NCBI GenBank assembly: GCA_014155875.1 | Contig: JACEFZ010021419.1 | Coordinates: 257,501-321,500, forward strand | Length of the DNA: 64,000 nucleotides | Source of the DNA: Cepaea nemoralis | Lineage: Eukaryota; Mollusca; Gastropoda; Stylommatophora; Helicidae | Direction: 5' to 3' | Part shown: positions 11,815-22,626 of the stretch, one piece after another | How positions within the stretch are numbered: the stretch's first letter is position 1 | How the letters are laid out: each line of letters opens with the position of its first letter | Made by a program: the position numbers and the translations under genes | Notes under the pieces: generated by a model | Databases searched by the model: none | What the model was told of the DNA's origin: nothing | The model's input: only the letters and a program-made list of their open reading frames with translations

Positions 11815-12072
11815 TCATTGTACATCGAAACATTCAGTCCGTAATTGCTCGGATCCTCTCCTCAGTAAATCCTGCAGCGTGTAGTGGCTCACGATACTAG
11901 TTCTGTGTTGGTTTATTAATCTTCTTTGGCTTCCTGCATGGTATTCTTGTTTGGCCACACCTCTTTTAACTTGCTGTTCTCGCAGACGACTTACTTCTCG
12001 TAGAGCATTCAGTATATCAGTCTGGTCCATGGCTCGTCCGCCCTCCATAGTAGCCTTACATGCAAGCTTCAT
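11815..12072 (-). CDS. Hypothetical open frame, 85 codons
   Basis: An ATG-initiated minus-strand frame with a helical, charged middle (DILNALREVSRLREQQVKRG). I do not recognise it, and there are no splice, promoter or poly-A cues. Composition is less repetitive than its surroundings, which is the only reason to list it. A chance frame or a transposon remnant is as likely as a gene. Confidence 0.15.
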   Translation of the reverse strand: MKLACKATMEGGRAMDQTDILNALREVSRLREQQVKRGVAKQEYHAGSQRRLINQHRTSIVSHYTLQDLLRRGSEQLRTECFDVQ

Positions 12073-12509
12073 GTTGTGATTTTAATGATCATTCAATGTT
12101 AATAGATTGTAAATACTTTTACGGTCTAAAACAATGATGTCATCTTCTACTTTTTTTTTTTTTTGCCTTTGTGAATCCTAGTTGAGTACAGGCTTACAAC
12201 CACCTCGCACACCGCACCTTTTTTTTTAACAAGTTCACTGTTGGTTGGGTGTTGGCTATTTTTTACGATGAGAGATAGCCAGTCCCAGACCAACCCTTTA
12301 TAGTGGCCTTTCGTTACATGCACAGATTTCAAGTGCTACTGTTCTTTAATTCCCCTTTGGGATCCCATTAACATAGTGACGAAAAATGAATGATTCACCA
12401 TGCCCAAAGTATTGCCTTTAGCCTTTAGCGATCAACAAAAGGCGGCGTTTTCTGAGTAGTAAACAGACAGGGTTAAATATGTGTCTTAAAGAAACAACTG
12501 AAAACCTTG

Positions 12510-12700
12510 TATTGATTCAAGAAATTGGACGCAGATAGTTAAGAATTATTTGGGCACACTATGAAGAGAAATAAACTGGAAAACTTAGTGACAACTGGCA
12601 AACGTGATGGGAGAAGAGCAAGGGGAATGCATAGAGATAAACATCTAGATCGTTTGACAACATGGCATAAGCAACTTCGGCATGGCACTTGATGATAACT
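12510..12700 (+). pseudogene. RTE-like LINE 3' end, family B, copy 1
   Basis: It resembles the region from GGGCATGTTATGAGAAGAAA onward in the copies at 13400 and 36955-37255: TGGGCACACTATGAAGAG, AAACTGGAAAACTTAGTGAC, AACTGGCAAACG, then ACATGGCATAAG. It ends in a TGATGA-like tail near 12690. Many stops. Confidence 0.65.
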
Positions 12701-12839
12701 AAACAAACAAGAACAGTAGCAACAAATAATTCATATTGGCAAGAATCACATTTAGTGCTAAATAGTTTACTCCGTCTTATATTACTGTTGTTATTATTGG
12801 TCAGTTACAGTTTTTCTTTTAAAAATGGCTAGTTATTTG

Positions 12840-13605
12840 GGTGTCGGGGTAAGGGTATCCGCTAGCCTACGGGACACCCTTGGGCAAGGTGGAGTACCCG
12901 TTTAGCCTCCCAATGAGGGTTACGTGAAGGCGTGGGTACTGGTGGTGGATGAAGCTGCAGAGCAGCCGACATATAGTTGTAGGTTATGATCTCCAGCTTC
13001 ACGACGGTAGGCAGAGAATCTTTTTTCTTTTTTAGGAGACGGTGGCTACGTTCATTGACCAGTATGGTCACTGCTAAGAAGGAAAGCAATGGTAAACTAC
13101 CTTCTTTACAGATGCCAAGAAAATTATGTTGTGCGGTCTCATCGATAATCAGAGAAACGGAATGGGTGCTCCATAAGATCAGTCTCGCCCGGTAGGGATA
13201 GTCCTGTGCACCAGGGGACTCCAGACCGTCAGCAGGCTACTAGGTGCAAACGATTAATATCATTGAAAGTAGGAACTTGGAATGTTAGAACAATGAGTGC
13301 AGATGGAAAATTAGAAGAAAAACCCATGAATAAGTCTTTCAAGACACAAACGAAGATCGTAAACTGATTAGAGACATTAGACGTAGACAGTCAAAAACTG
13401 TCTGGGCATGTTATGAGAAGAAATGAATTGGAGAACTTGGCAAGATCGAAGGGAAGAGCCAAGGGGAAGACCGAGAATAAATACCCGTTTGGCTTGGCCA
13501 CGTGGCATGGTCGAGACAGAAACACGGAGCTGATCCACGAGTCTGGTGATCGAGTGAGATGGCAAACGCTTATCGCCATGGCACATGATGGATGGATGGA
13601 TTTAA
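12840..13605 (+). mobile_element. Internally deleted RTE-like LINE (5' end fused to 3' end)
   Basis: Positions 12840-13250 look like a LINE 5' leader (GGTGTCGGGGTAAGGG, CTCCAGACCGTCAGCAGG). It leads to an open segment SLKVGTWNVRTMSADGKLEE, the first strand of an EEP endonuclease. At about 13320-13330 the sequence jumps to the 3' end (ACGAAGATCGTAAACTGATTAG, then TGTTATGAGAAGAAATGAAT, WHGRDRNTELIHESGDR), closing with (GATG)n. About 2.5-3 kb expected of endonuclease and RT are absent. Family B 3' ends also occur at 12510, 23815 and 36955. The product could not be autonomous. Confidence 0.7.
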
Positions 13606-14178
13606 GTAACTGAAGACGACAGTTGTTAAGCTGCAATTCCTCACAGAGTTTAGTCTATAAATATGTGAAAATTGACGACACTTCGCCTAGTTACTGTTGT
13701 CTGACGTTTTCTGTGTCTATAAATGGATGTCCTACAAACACAAATAGCAGACAGATGGCATTATAATAAAAATACTTCATAATTGATTATAAGTAAGTGG
13801 GATATTTTGATTCCGGATTTTCACATTATTTTTAATATGTACATATGTATACACACTTACACACATATTTCTGAAAGAAACTAACTAAAAATAGCAATAT
13901 TCCAAAATAGTGAACACGTCTGCAAGTTCCGTCCATTTAACTGTAATTTCACCTTAATTATATTGTACTAATCCGTAATGTTATAACTAATGTAATGTAT
14001 GTGGGTGGTGATTTTCGGGTTGGGAACTCCAACTGTATTGTATCAGTAAAGTGCTTCATTTTCCTGAATTCGTCAAGGCCTGATGACCTATAGTAGATAA
14101 GATGTTTAGTTTAAAGAGCTGCCGTTGACTAAGTCAGAAACAATGTTGCACACATGTTTGATGAAACAAAGTAACTAA
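13606..14178. other. No recognised gene
   Basis: AT-rich sequence; nothing convincing on either strand. Confidence 0.4.
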
Positions 14179-14237
14179 CATATGAGTCAAGATAAAATTG
14201 CCCCATCATGATGAAACATTTGTAAAACTCTCATGGC
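14179..14237 (+). repeat. ~60-bp exact duplicate, left copy (partner 16543-16603)
   Basis: AACATATGAGTCAAGATAAA, ATTGCCCCATCATGATGAAA, CATTTGTAAAACTCTCATGG, CATT is identical to the partner 2.36 kb away and diverges at once outside. In the partner it runs into a LINE 3' coding segment. Confidence 0.8.
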
Positions 14238-14337
14238 ATTGTTTTATATGTTAAAAAACATATTTATTACTATTTTTGGCTGATGCTATCATTACACTCG
14301 TATTTGTAATTTTTCCCTTTTCTTCTGCCTTTTATCT

Positions 14338-14590
14338 TCAGCCGGCTCTGTGGCGTAGGGGTTATGGATGCAGTTCGTAATCCCGCATACCGCATTCGAA
14401 ACAACTGTGGGCGATTTGGAAGCAGACCGCCTTTACGTTGGTTTCCATACAGTGGTATGAGCGCCGGTCGTTGAGAAAGCAATGGCAAACTGCTGCATGT
14501 AAACTTGCCAAGAAATCACAAACAGCCAAAACATATGGGGTTGACTGCGACGTCCTAAAAAGGATATGGAACTAACGTTTATCTCTCAGT
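14338..14590 (+). mobile_element. tRNA-headed SINE, family gamma
   Basis: Head GCCGGCTCTGTGGCGTAGGG and TTCGTAATCCCGCATACCGC. Body GAGAAAGCAATGGCAAACTG, CTTGCCAAGAAATCACAAAC, GACTGCGACGTCCTAAAAAG. Same family as 45595-45830 (+), 16200-16435 (-) and 300-425 (+). Confidence 0.7.
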
Positions 14591-14599
14591 GGAGTATAG

Positions 14600-15030
14600 G
14601 TCCTGAACCAACTCACACCAACCCCTCCTGTCCTTTGCTGCCTCTTGTAGCTCCTTCCACGTCCTAATGGTATTCCTCACTGCCTTTAATTGTTCTTTTT
14701 TGTTTGTTTTTCAGATCTCACTCAATTTCTTTTGCTCTGTGAGTTCTAGTGTACGGACATTTCAGCTGTATTATTAACAGGTTTTCTCAGTGTCCTGCCT
14801 ATACAACTCCAGCGACTTTGCCTCACATCTTAACGCATTTGGGATTTCTTTAGTTCTCTCCATTTGCCCCAAATGAATGATTCTGTCATATTATATTAGT
14901 CCTTTTTTTCCGTAGGCACAGCTAATGAATGTTTATTAGTAATTATTTTAGTCCTTCTGCATGTTTCTGATCCATACAGCAGGACTGATTTCGCATTAGA
15001 GTTAGCATTCGTATTTATTGTGTAGTATGC
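14600..15030 (-). pseudogene. RTE-like LINE C-terminal region, decayed
   Basis: The minus strand reads KSVLLYGSETCR near 14970-15010, the palm/thumb hallmark. Further down come SRWSCIGRTLRKPVNN and, near the 3' end, QQRTGGVGVSWFRT. The wording differs from families A-C, so this is another lineage. Multiple stops and frame changes. Confidence 0.6.
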
Positions 15031-15076
15031 ATATCATGATCATTTATCTTAGCACTTCAACCAACTTTACCCTTAT

Positions 15077-15105
15077 ATATATATATATATATATATAAAT
15101 TCCTT
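15077..15105. repeat. (TA)n microsatellite
   Basis: About 14 TA units. Confidence 0.9.
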
Positions 15106-15322
15106 ATTGGCCAACACATTATCGTAGTTATCTGTAACCTCTTCAATTTGCTTATCCGTGATTGTTCTAGTTCTAGTGAATATTAACTGTGTCCAACGAT
15201 TGATAGCACCACAAGTAATCACTTCTAAACAAGCATGATCATCATAAACAATCACATACATGCAAATACAGTATTCACTTAAATATGCATTACTTTAGGT
15301 CACCAATTTATACTTGTGTAAT

Positions 15323-15484
15323 TTATTTCATTTCACTTCCCCCCATCTTGTGTTGGGCATTTCCCCGCGCAATCTTCAGGATATCAACAACCGTTTTCTT
15401 GAAAGACTGGGCCGCTACTCCAGAAATAGCAACCTGATTGTCGTCATGCAGGTACTCCAACAGAAGTTGCGGAGATATTTTTAC
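15323..15484 (-). CDS. Candidate coding segment, unidentified
   Basis: The minus strand is open from 15550 to a TAA at 15323-15325. From a possible acceptor (ACATATTTCAG, ending 15485) it reads VKISPQLLLEYLHDDNQVAI, SGVAAQSFKKTVVDILKIAR, GNAQHKMGGSEMK. The composition is protein-like, with an amphipathic helix and a DILKIA pattern, unlike the surrounding noise. I do not recognise the family. There is no upstream ATG, so it would have to be a terminal exon or a transposon piece. The overlapping plus-strand frame at 15314-15577 looks like its shadow. Confidence 0.3.
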   Translation of the reverse strand, partial: VKISPQLLLEYLHDDNQVAISGVAAQSFKKTVVDILKIARGNAQHKMGGSEMK

Positions 15485-15774
15485 CTGAAATATGTTGTAT
15501 ATATTGTTTGGGCTCGCACGTGTGAATGTGTAACATCATTTATTGTGATAACACTGCAGCAGAAACGCTTGGCTTGATGTATTGCACCTGGACATGGAAT
15601 GACTTTCTTTGTTTTCAGCAAAACAGATTGAAAATATAATTGATTACTTTTTTGTTGTGTTTTCTTTCGATACTAGTAGATCGATTGTTTGCACTAGTGC
15701 CGTTAAGTTATCAATTATATTCCCCAAGATAAACGGAAATACAGTCATAATAAATAATACAACTAAGAATAACA

Positions 15775-16085
15775 CTTAGCGTAGTGGCCAGACGCCCATC
15801 TGGTCATGGGTTCGATTCCTTTCGGGGCAGATTCAAATTTTTTTTTAAATAACCCTGACTTCCAAGGTAGAACAAGCCTAAAATAGGTATCAGAAAATGT
15901 TTTCGACGGTAAAGGCAGTCGGTGTGATACTGATGACCGAGTTACCGATGTGTCTATAAGAATATACATCTAGCAACGTATGCTCAATGCGCCTCAAGGC
16001 GTCTGTACTTGCTTTCTTACTTATAACATGATAGGCCAGACTGGATGTGAATCTATGCTCACACGTCCCTGGCCAGTCCAAGCAT
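15775..16085 (+). mobile_element. tRNA-headed SINE
   Basis: A box TTAGCGTAGTGGCCAGACG, B box GGTTCGATTCC. Body GACTTCCAAGGTAGAACAAG, AAAATAGGTATCAGAAAATG, GGCAGTCGGTGTGATACTGA. Tail ATGCGCCTCAAGGCG. The AAAATGGGTACCAGGAAATG and ATGCGCCT(T/C)A blocks recur in the SINE at 39015-39300. Confidence 0.75.
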
Positions 16086-16199
16086 TAATGCATAGCTGGC
16101 TACAAGCCTTATGAAGTGACATGCATTTCTCATTTTACAACAACAAATGTACAAACCATTTCCTGTGGCTTTTTTTTTTTTTTTTTCCCGCGTTTCCAT

Positions 16200-16435
16200 C
16201 CTGTTTCAGGATATTGCGGTCAACACCAGCATCTTTCAGCTGTATGTTGATTCCTAGGCTAGATTACGCTCATCAGCACGCCACGACTTTCTGAGCGACC
16301 GGCTCCATACTCTCATAAGTCACTTTTGCGATTCGAACCACTGCTAATTCTCGTCGCGTCACGTGACGAGAGTATTCGGGGTTAGCGGAGAAAGCTGCTA
16401 ACCCCTCGACCACGGAGCTGGTCTGTGGCTTTTAA
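16200..16435 (-). mobile_element. tRNA-headed SINE, family gamma (minus strand)
   Basis: Reverse complement reads CCGTGGTCGAGGGGTTAGCA, then GTGGTTCGAATCGC, then GAGCCGGTCGCTCAGAAAG, the same head as the 45595 copy. Confidence 0.65.
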
Positions 16436-16542
16436 CGGGCTGAATTAGGTTCCTAGACGAAATGTAATTGTGTCAAGCAGTGCCAAATAATATTTCTCAT
16501 GTTATTTTCCATAAACGAATCATTACCTGGTTTGTAAACAAC

Positions 16543-16603
16543 ATATGAGTCAAGATAAAATTGCCCCATCATGATGAAACATTTGTAAAACTCTCATGGC
16601 ATT
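16543..16603 (+). repeat. ~60-bp exact duplicate, right copy
   Basis: Partner of 14179-14237. Here it continues directly into the LINE 3' coding segment at 16604. Confidence 0.8.
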
Positions 16604-16825
16604 ACCTGGGGAAGGCAAACATACTTGAAGAAGAGACAAGGGGTCGGGCAGCACGGAGATGGACACAGAACATTGAGGACATGACCTTGAAAAGGCACGA
16701 TGCTTTAGAACTGGCAAATGATCCTTCAGGCCGTGATGAAAGGGACGTTCTGCGAAGGATCTGCTACGTGATAGTGATGAGCTGTTTGACGTTTAGATCC
16801 ATGTCTTTACAGTACAGATAACTAC
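16564..16825 (+). pseudogene. RTE-like LINE 3' end
   Basis: Open for about 80 codons: DETFVKLSWHYLGKANILEE, ETRGRAARRWTQNIEDMTLK, then DALELANDPSGRDERDVLRR. The RGRAARRWTQ-IEDM block is the post-RT segment of this LINE class. It begins with the 60-bp element shared with 14179. No RT remains. Confidence 0.65.
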
Positions 16826-17130
16826 GTGAACTTCCAGTAATAAAATTCCCCCCGATCTCTGGGTAGTGAGATCGGACGCCCGTGTGTATTGTGGCGCACG
16901 TAAAAATTCCTTGGCAGTTGGAAATCGAAAAAGAGGAGCCTAACGGCGCTGCCCGGGCAAAATTTCGAGTTAAAAATCTACCCAAAGTATTTCAGGATCC
17001 TCGCCGATGCAACCGAGTTCGTACATTGAGCTGAGTTTCTCTAGACTCAGGTTTGAATTAGGAGGAAAACGGAGCACTTATAGGTTAAACCGTGTGCCGT
17101 GATGTTGATCCAACGACTAAACTAAACTAA
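16826..17130 (+). mobile_element. SINE family delta body
   Basis: TCTCTGGGTAGTGAGATCGG, ACGCCCGTGTGTATTGTGGC, GGCAGTTGGAAATCGAAAAA, CGGCGCTGCCCGGGCAAAAT, then TGAGCTGAGTTTCTCTAGAC and a short ACTAAACTAAACTAAACTA tail. The same body is at 43600-43890; a truncated copy with its tRNA-like head is at 35095-35220. Confidence 0.75.
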
Positions 17131-17289
17131 ACTAGATAACTACATGCCAGTTATGAGATACAGATGTGAAAGACTGAATGTTGGCATGTATTAGGCTACA
17201 GACAATAAGGTGGGGTGATCAGATCGCTTCCTCGCAATCGTGCATTCTCGAGAAACTTAATATTATGCTGTACCTATTTTACGTGACTA

Positions 17290-18575
17290 AGCCATATTGC
17301 GGCAGTGGGCGACTGAGATACATAGTGAAAACGTGAGAGTTGGAGAGAGAGTGAAATGCATTGTAACAACATGGGCGTTGGAGGGAAACAGATATACATC
17401 GTCATACGATGAGCGTTGGGTGGAAAGTGAAATACATCGTCACATGATGAGCGTTGATGGGACACCCAAATACATTGTCACATGATGAGCGTTGGGTGGA
17501 AAGTGGAATACATCGTCATATGATGAGGGTTGGGTGGAAAGTGAAATTCATCGTCACATGATGAGCGTTGATGGGACACTCAAATACATTGTCACATGAT
17601 GAGCGTTGATTGGACACCCAAATACATTGTCACTTGATGAGCGTTGGGTGGAAAGTGAAATACATCGTCACATTATGAGCGTTGGGTGGAAGTGAAATAC
17701 ATCGTCACATGATGAGCGTTAGGTGGAAGTGAAATACATCGTCACACGATGAGCGTTGTGTGGAAGTGAAATACATCGTCACATGATGAGTTTTGGGAGG
17801 AAAGTGAAATACATCGCCACATGATAAGCGTTGATGGGACAACCAAATACATTGTCACATGATGTGTTTTGGGAGAAAAGTTAAATACATCGTCACATGA
17901 TAAGCGATGGATGGAAAATGAAATACATCGTCACATGATGAGCGTTGGGTGGAAAGTGAAATACTTCCTCACATGATGAGTTTTGGGTGGAAAGTGAAAT
18001 ACATCGTCAGATAATAAGCGTTGGGTGCACAGTGAAATACATCGTCACATGGTGAGCATTGGGTGGAAAGTGAAATAAATCGTCACATGATGACCGATGG
18101 ATGGAAAGTGAAATACATTGTTACATGATGAGCTTTGGGTGGAAAATGAAATACATCGTCATATGATGATCGTTGGGTGGAAAGTGGAATACATCGTCAT
18201 ATGATGAGCGTTGAGTGGAAAGTGAAATACATCGTCATATGATGATCGTTGGGTGGAAAGTGGAATACATCGTCATATGATGAGCGTTGGGTGGAATGTG
18301 AAATATATCGTCATATGATGAGCGTTGGGTGGAAAGTGAAATACATCGTCACATGATGAGCGTTGAAGGGACACCCAAATACATTGTCACATGATGAGCG
18401 TTGGGTGGAAAGTGAAATACATCGTCACATGATGAGCGTTAAAGGGACACCCAAATACATTGTCACATGATGAGCGTTGGGTGGAAAGTGAAATACATCG
18501 TCACATGATGAGCGTTAAAGGGACACCCAAATACATTGTCACATGATGAGCGTTGATTGGACAGAGACAATCGAT
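17290..18575. repeat. 38-bp minisatellite with two unit types, about 33 copies
   Basis: Type A: GATGAGCGTTGGGTGGAAAG then TGAAATACATCGTCACAT. Type B: GATGAGCGTTGATGGGACAC then CCAAATACATTGTCACAT. At 18340-18560 A and B alternate regularly, giving a higher-order unit of about 76 bp; the rest is mostly type A with drift. Confidence 0.95.
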
Positions 18576-18774
18576 GGCCTAAAGAGAAGATGCTAGACAG
18601 CTTGACATAATGGCGTGGATAAACATATGTGATGAAAATGGATGGCAGTACACGAGACAGAAGAATGTAGACATGTCCGACGATCAACGTTATAAGACAT
18701 GAACTTGAAGAAAAGCGAGAATAATAGAAACGAGAACCATACTGATCGGAAACCACAGCTGACCGACCTGTGAA

Positions 18775-19020
18775 GCATATATAGCTCGGTGGCTAGCACG
18801 CCTGTCTGCCTGCCCCTATATCCATGGGTTCGAATCTCCATCGAGACGAATTGTTTAAGTGACATGGATTCTCAAGTGGACCCATCCTAACATGGATGCT
18901 GGATGTCTTGGTCGAAGTGATATTTATCACATCACTTGTCGAGTGCCGATTGGGCTATAAAATACGTTTCTGGCACCATATACCTCATTCGCCTCAAGCG
19001 TAGAAAACAACCCTTTTCTC
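18775..19020 (+). mobile_element. tRNA-headed SINE
   Basis: A box TAGCTCGGTGGCTAGCACG, B box GGGTTCGAATCTCC. Tail GTCGAGTGCCGATTGGGCTA then TAAAATACG, the AGTGCC-ATTGG-TATA tail shared by several SINEs here. Confidence 0.75.
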
Positions 19021-19194
19021 TTACTATCGACCTGGGCAAGTGGATTGGGCAACGGTCGGGCTAACTATCGCTGTATTCCGTCTTATCACTTATAACCTTG
19101 CTCTTGAAAATTGGCATGTAAACTGCTAGTTTACCCAAAACCTATTCCGTGGGTGAAGTTGGTATTTGTTTGTTGGTCAAAACTACTTATACTA

Positions 19195-19340
19195 AATGGC
19201 TAATCTGAAGAGAAAATTCACCTACAACTGGAGACGTTCTGCATGTGGAGTTACAGGACGACAACGAATCAGATGGATTGATTCTGTTAAGAGTACTCTA
19301 CACAAACACAATCTCAGCACAATCAGGGCGATAATCTGGC
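19195..19340 (+). pseudogene. RTE-like LINE 3' end fragment
   Basis: GVTGRQRIRWIDSVKSTLHK matches the Arg/Gly-Trp segment of this LINE class. A 37-bp direct duplication (TTTTAAATCTTCAATTAACT, AATCCATACGCTGA) follows at about 19350-19424. Confidence 0.5.
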
Positions 19341-19489
19341 CTTAAGATTGTTTTAAATCTTCAATTAACTAATCCATACGCTGACTGTTTTAAATCTTCA
19401 ATTAACTAATCCATACGCTGATTGACGTATGTAACCAAATGATATTGTCCTTATGGGAATATATGTACAGACACACACTTATGTAGGTG

Positions 19490-19524
19490 ATCAGCTCGGT
19501 CGGTCGATCGGTCGGTAGGTAGGT

Positions 19525-19556
<32 letters not shown>

Positions 19557-19605
19557 AGGCAGGAAGGTAGGTAGGTAGGTAGGTAAGTAGGTAGGTAGGT
19601 AAATA
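19490..19605. repeat. GGTA/GGCA tetranucleotide tract
   Basis: (GGTC), (GGTA), (GGCA) and (GGTA) blocks in succession, an evolving tetranucleotide array. Confidence 0.9.
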
Positions 19606-19894
19606 GGACGTCAATCATTTATTTAATAAGACAACACTAGTGACACTTTCAACTAGGCAGAATTATCTGTTCACGCCAATAATTGTGAGATATTTTAAAT
19701 AACTCAAATAAGACTGTTTTAGCAGCAATATTGTTTTATTATTTCCCTCGTTTAAACGTAGTAATTCGATTACAATTAAAATTGTCGGGCATACGATAAC
19801 TTGTGGAAGTAATTTACAAATCCATTTTTGAAAATAATGTAATGTCGGTTTGGGGTAAAATAATGTAATTATTTTTTTTTTTTATTTTTTTTTT

Positions 19895-20040
19895 TGGAGC
19901 CGCGGAGGGGGTACGTTTAAATCCCATAGTAGTGGTACCAGTTCAATCCCTGACCTTTTCCGTCAAGTACAGCTGTAGGTGAGACCCAGTCTGATAAGAT
20001 GGGTACAAAATAATATTCAAAAAATTGTCTTGGAAGGGAA
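19895..20040 (+). mobile_element. SINE-like fragment
   Basis: GGAGCCGCGGAGGGGGTAC then CAGTTCAATCCCTGACC as a degenerate B box, and GAGACCCAGTCTGATAAGAT in the body. The head is poorly kept. Confidence 0.45.
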
Positions 20041-20184
20041 AACGGCGAGAAAGAGAATAGGTCAGCTATAACCACACGTTGTGGTAGATAAATGATTAGA
20101 GGGCTTATTTAGAGGGCCTTCAAATTGATTTGGTGATTAATAAGATGCGTTTGCAGGATTTTATTTAACTACCTCTACAGATCA

Positions 20185-20420
20185 GGTGGGAGCCAAGGTG
20201 GAACAGTAGTTTGGGCACTTGCCTTCCAAGATAGAGATTCGGGTTCAATTCCCAGCAGATAAAGCATTATTTATGTTCCACCTAGTACTGCTATGGGGGT
20301 CGACCCAGCCTCATAACAATGACTATCGGACAATTTTCAGAACTTTCTGGAAATTATTTGGGAAGAGAAAGAGACGAGAAAAGGAAATGGCCACTGCACC
20401 TCATTTGTCGTGACCTAATA
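20185..20420 (+). mobile_element. tRNA-headed SINE
   Basis: GCCAAGGTGGAACAGTAGTT as A-box region, GGGTTCAATTCCCAGC as B box, body GGGGTCGACCCAGCCTCATA. It is followed directly by the next SINE. Confidence 0.6.
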
Positions 20421-20565
20421 TAGTGGCTTGTCTGCTGACATGGTAGTCATATGTTCAAATCCTAATTGGGGCGGTTATTTTTTAATTAACCTGGACTCCC
20501 TGGTTGATCCAGCCAAAAACTGGAACCAGGAAATGTCCTGGGTAGTAGAGGCTGCCGGTGTGCTG
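20405..20565 (+). mobile_element. tRNA-headed SINE whose tail starts a 71-bp array
   Basis: TATAGTGGCTTGTCTGCTGA, B-box-like ATGTTCAAATCCTAATTGG, body CCTGGACTCCCTGGTTGATC and GAGGCTGCCGGTGTGCTG. It runs without a break into the tandem array. Confidence 0.6.
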
Positions 20566-20905
20566 TTAACAACATCATCCATGAAATATGTCTCAGTGTG
20601 TATAACAGACACCTTTACTTTACTTGTTATTGAAAGTTAACAACATCATCCATGAAATATGTCTCAGTGTGTATAACAGACACCTTTACTTTACTTGTTA
20701 TTGAAAGTTAACAACATCATCCATGAAATATGTCTCAGTGTGTATAACAGACACCTTTACTTTACTTGTTATTGAAAGTTAACAACATCATCCATGAAAT
20801 ATGTCTCAGTGTGTATAACAGACACCTTTACTTTACTTGTTATTGAAAGTTAACAACATCATCCATGAAATATGTCTCAGTGTGTATAACAGACACCTTT
20901 ACTTT
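20566..20905. repeat. 71-bp tandem array, ~4.8 near-identical copies
   Basis: Unit TTAACAACATCATCCATGAA, ATATGTCTCAGTGTGTATAA, CAGACACCTTTACTTTACTT, GTTATTGAAAG. Copies are essentially identical, which implies very recent amplification or an assembly artefact. Confidence 0.95.
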
Positions 20906-21169
20906 TACTTTTTATTCTTGTTTATTACTGCCCCGGGATCAGCAGGGCCTCGCAAAACGCATGCCGGATAATTTCCCAAATGTCTAAGAACAGTCTGCTC
21001 AAAAAGGACAGCGAAAAACAAAGTTGGCTGTCTCATCTCATTATGACACGACCTAATGTATGTGTTGACCTAACAATTAACACCCTCACGGTCTCTTGTG
21101 CGGTGAAATTAACTTATCTACCATCACGATGTTTCTGTTCATACAGTAGCCGTAATGGTTTAAGATATG

Positions 21170-22480
21170 GTTTATAAAAAAGATACTGACATTATACAAG
21201 ATCGGAACATCGAAGACATGGGAGGAGGAAGAAAGTGGAAGTATGAGGATTTCGGGGAAGGAGAAGAAAGAAAAGACGAGACAAAACAAGAACATAGGAA
21301 AGGAGAAGGGGGAGCATCAGCAGCAGAAAAGAGGAGGAGGAGGAGATGAAGAAGATAAGATTATGAAATTAAGAAGATGAAGATGAGAAAACAAATATGA
21401 ATATGAAGAAGATATGAAAATAAAGAAGAAGAAGCTGCAGCAGCATACAGTGGCCTTTTTTTAAAACAATATAATCAGAACCCATGTTTCATATGTTAGT
21501 TCTTGGAGGGTACTCAAAAGACTATTGTCACTGCAGTATTTAGACAAACGCATAGGCTCCTATAGTTTAAGTACATACAACGGTAATCACATAATAGATA
21601 CAATCAATTAAAACTTGGTCTCCCTAACAAATATAACACGTCTATATACTCTAATTAGACATGAAATGAGCTGACCAGTTTCTCCTTCGTCACCTTTCCA
21701 TTCCAGAAAAATGATCGCCTAGTTCTGAAATTGCAGTGGTGCCTATAATGCTAGGCTGTAGCAATCCCAGGGGCGTGCTGGCAGGGGAAATGCAAACTCG
21801 CCACCACATAAGAGTGAGCACCAAACGGCAATGCTTATGGGTAAAAGCATTAACCACAGCACAACCACAACTAAAACAGTTCAGTTCACATGTATACATC
21901 GAAATATGCGGACAGTGACTAAGATATTGAAGAAAGCTATCTAAAATAATATGTTTAAAAGACATTAAAACACTTACTTTTTGTCACGCCATCTTGTATT
22001 TTGGATCAAAATTGAGTGGCATGTTGTATACTAACGGTTTAATCAAAGTTCATTCTCTAGGGGGAACATCAAGCTAAGCTGCTTACTGCACACTGTTCGG
22101 ATCTGCTTTCAACAACGCATGCTACTCACATAGATATTTTATCTTGTTTCCTTGGCTTGGATGTCTTATCTTTCCACCATGCAAACAAACGAGCCTTAAC
22201 TTTCCACCCTGCAACCCACTGCGTCTCTTCTGTCTACTATGTAAACCAGTAACCCTTAATCTGCCTGCACCCACCTATACGCTTATATGCGGACTCACGT
22301 TGCTTTGCATTTCGCACTCCTTAACAAAAGTAATGTAAACGCATTTCTCGCATGTAGCACAGCCAGCTGTAGGTGTAATAGCAGCTGTAATATGTAAAGG
22401 TTGCTTTTAACGTATCCCTGTACTTGTGCTCTTTAGGGAAGGAAAATCCGCTTTAACGCTCCTCGTTCGATGGGGGTGCG
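21170..22480. other. Purine-rich then unrecognised sequence
   Basis: 21210-21445 is a GAA/GAG-rich purine tract (about 85% purine by eye). 21446-22480 shows no recognised domain on either strand. Confidence 0.5.
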
Positions 22481-22485
22481 TCACA

Positions 22486-22626
<141 letters not shown>

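Noticed and set aside
17290..18575. CRISPR-like repeat array
   Set aside because: Units are contiguous with no unique spacers, and the genome is eukaryotic. The same applies to 1715-2696, 11293-11628 and 20566-20905.
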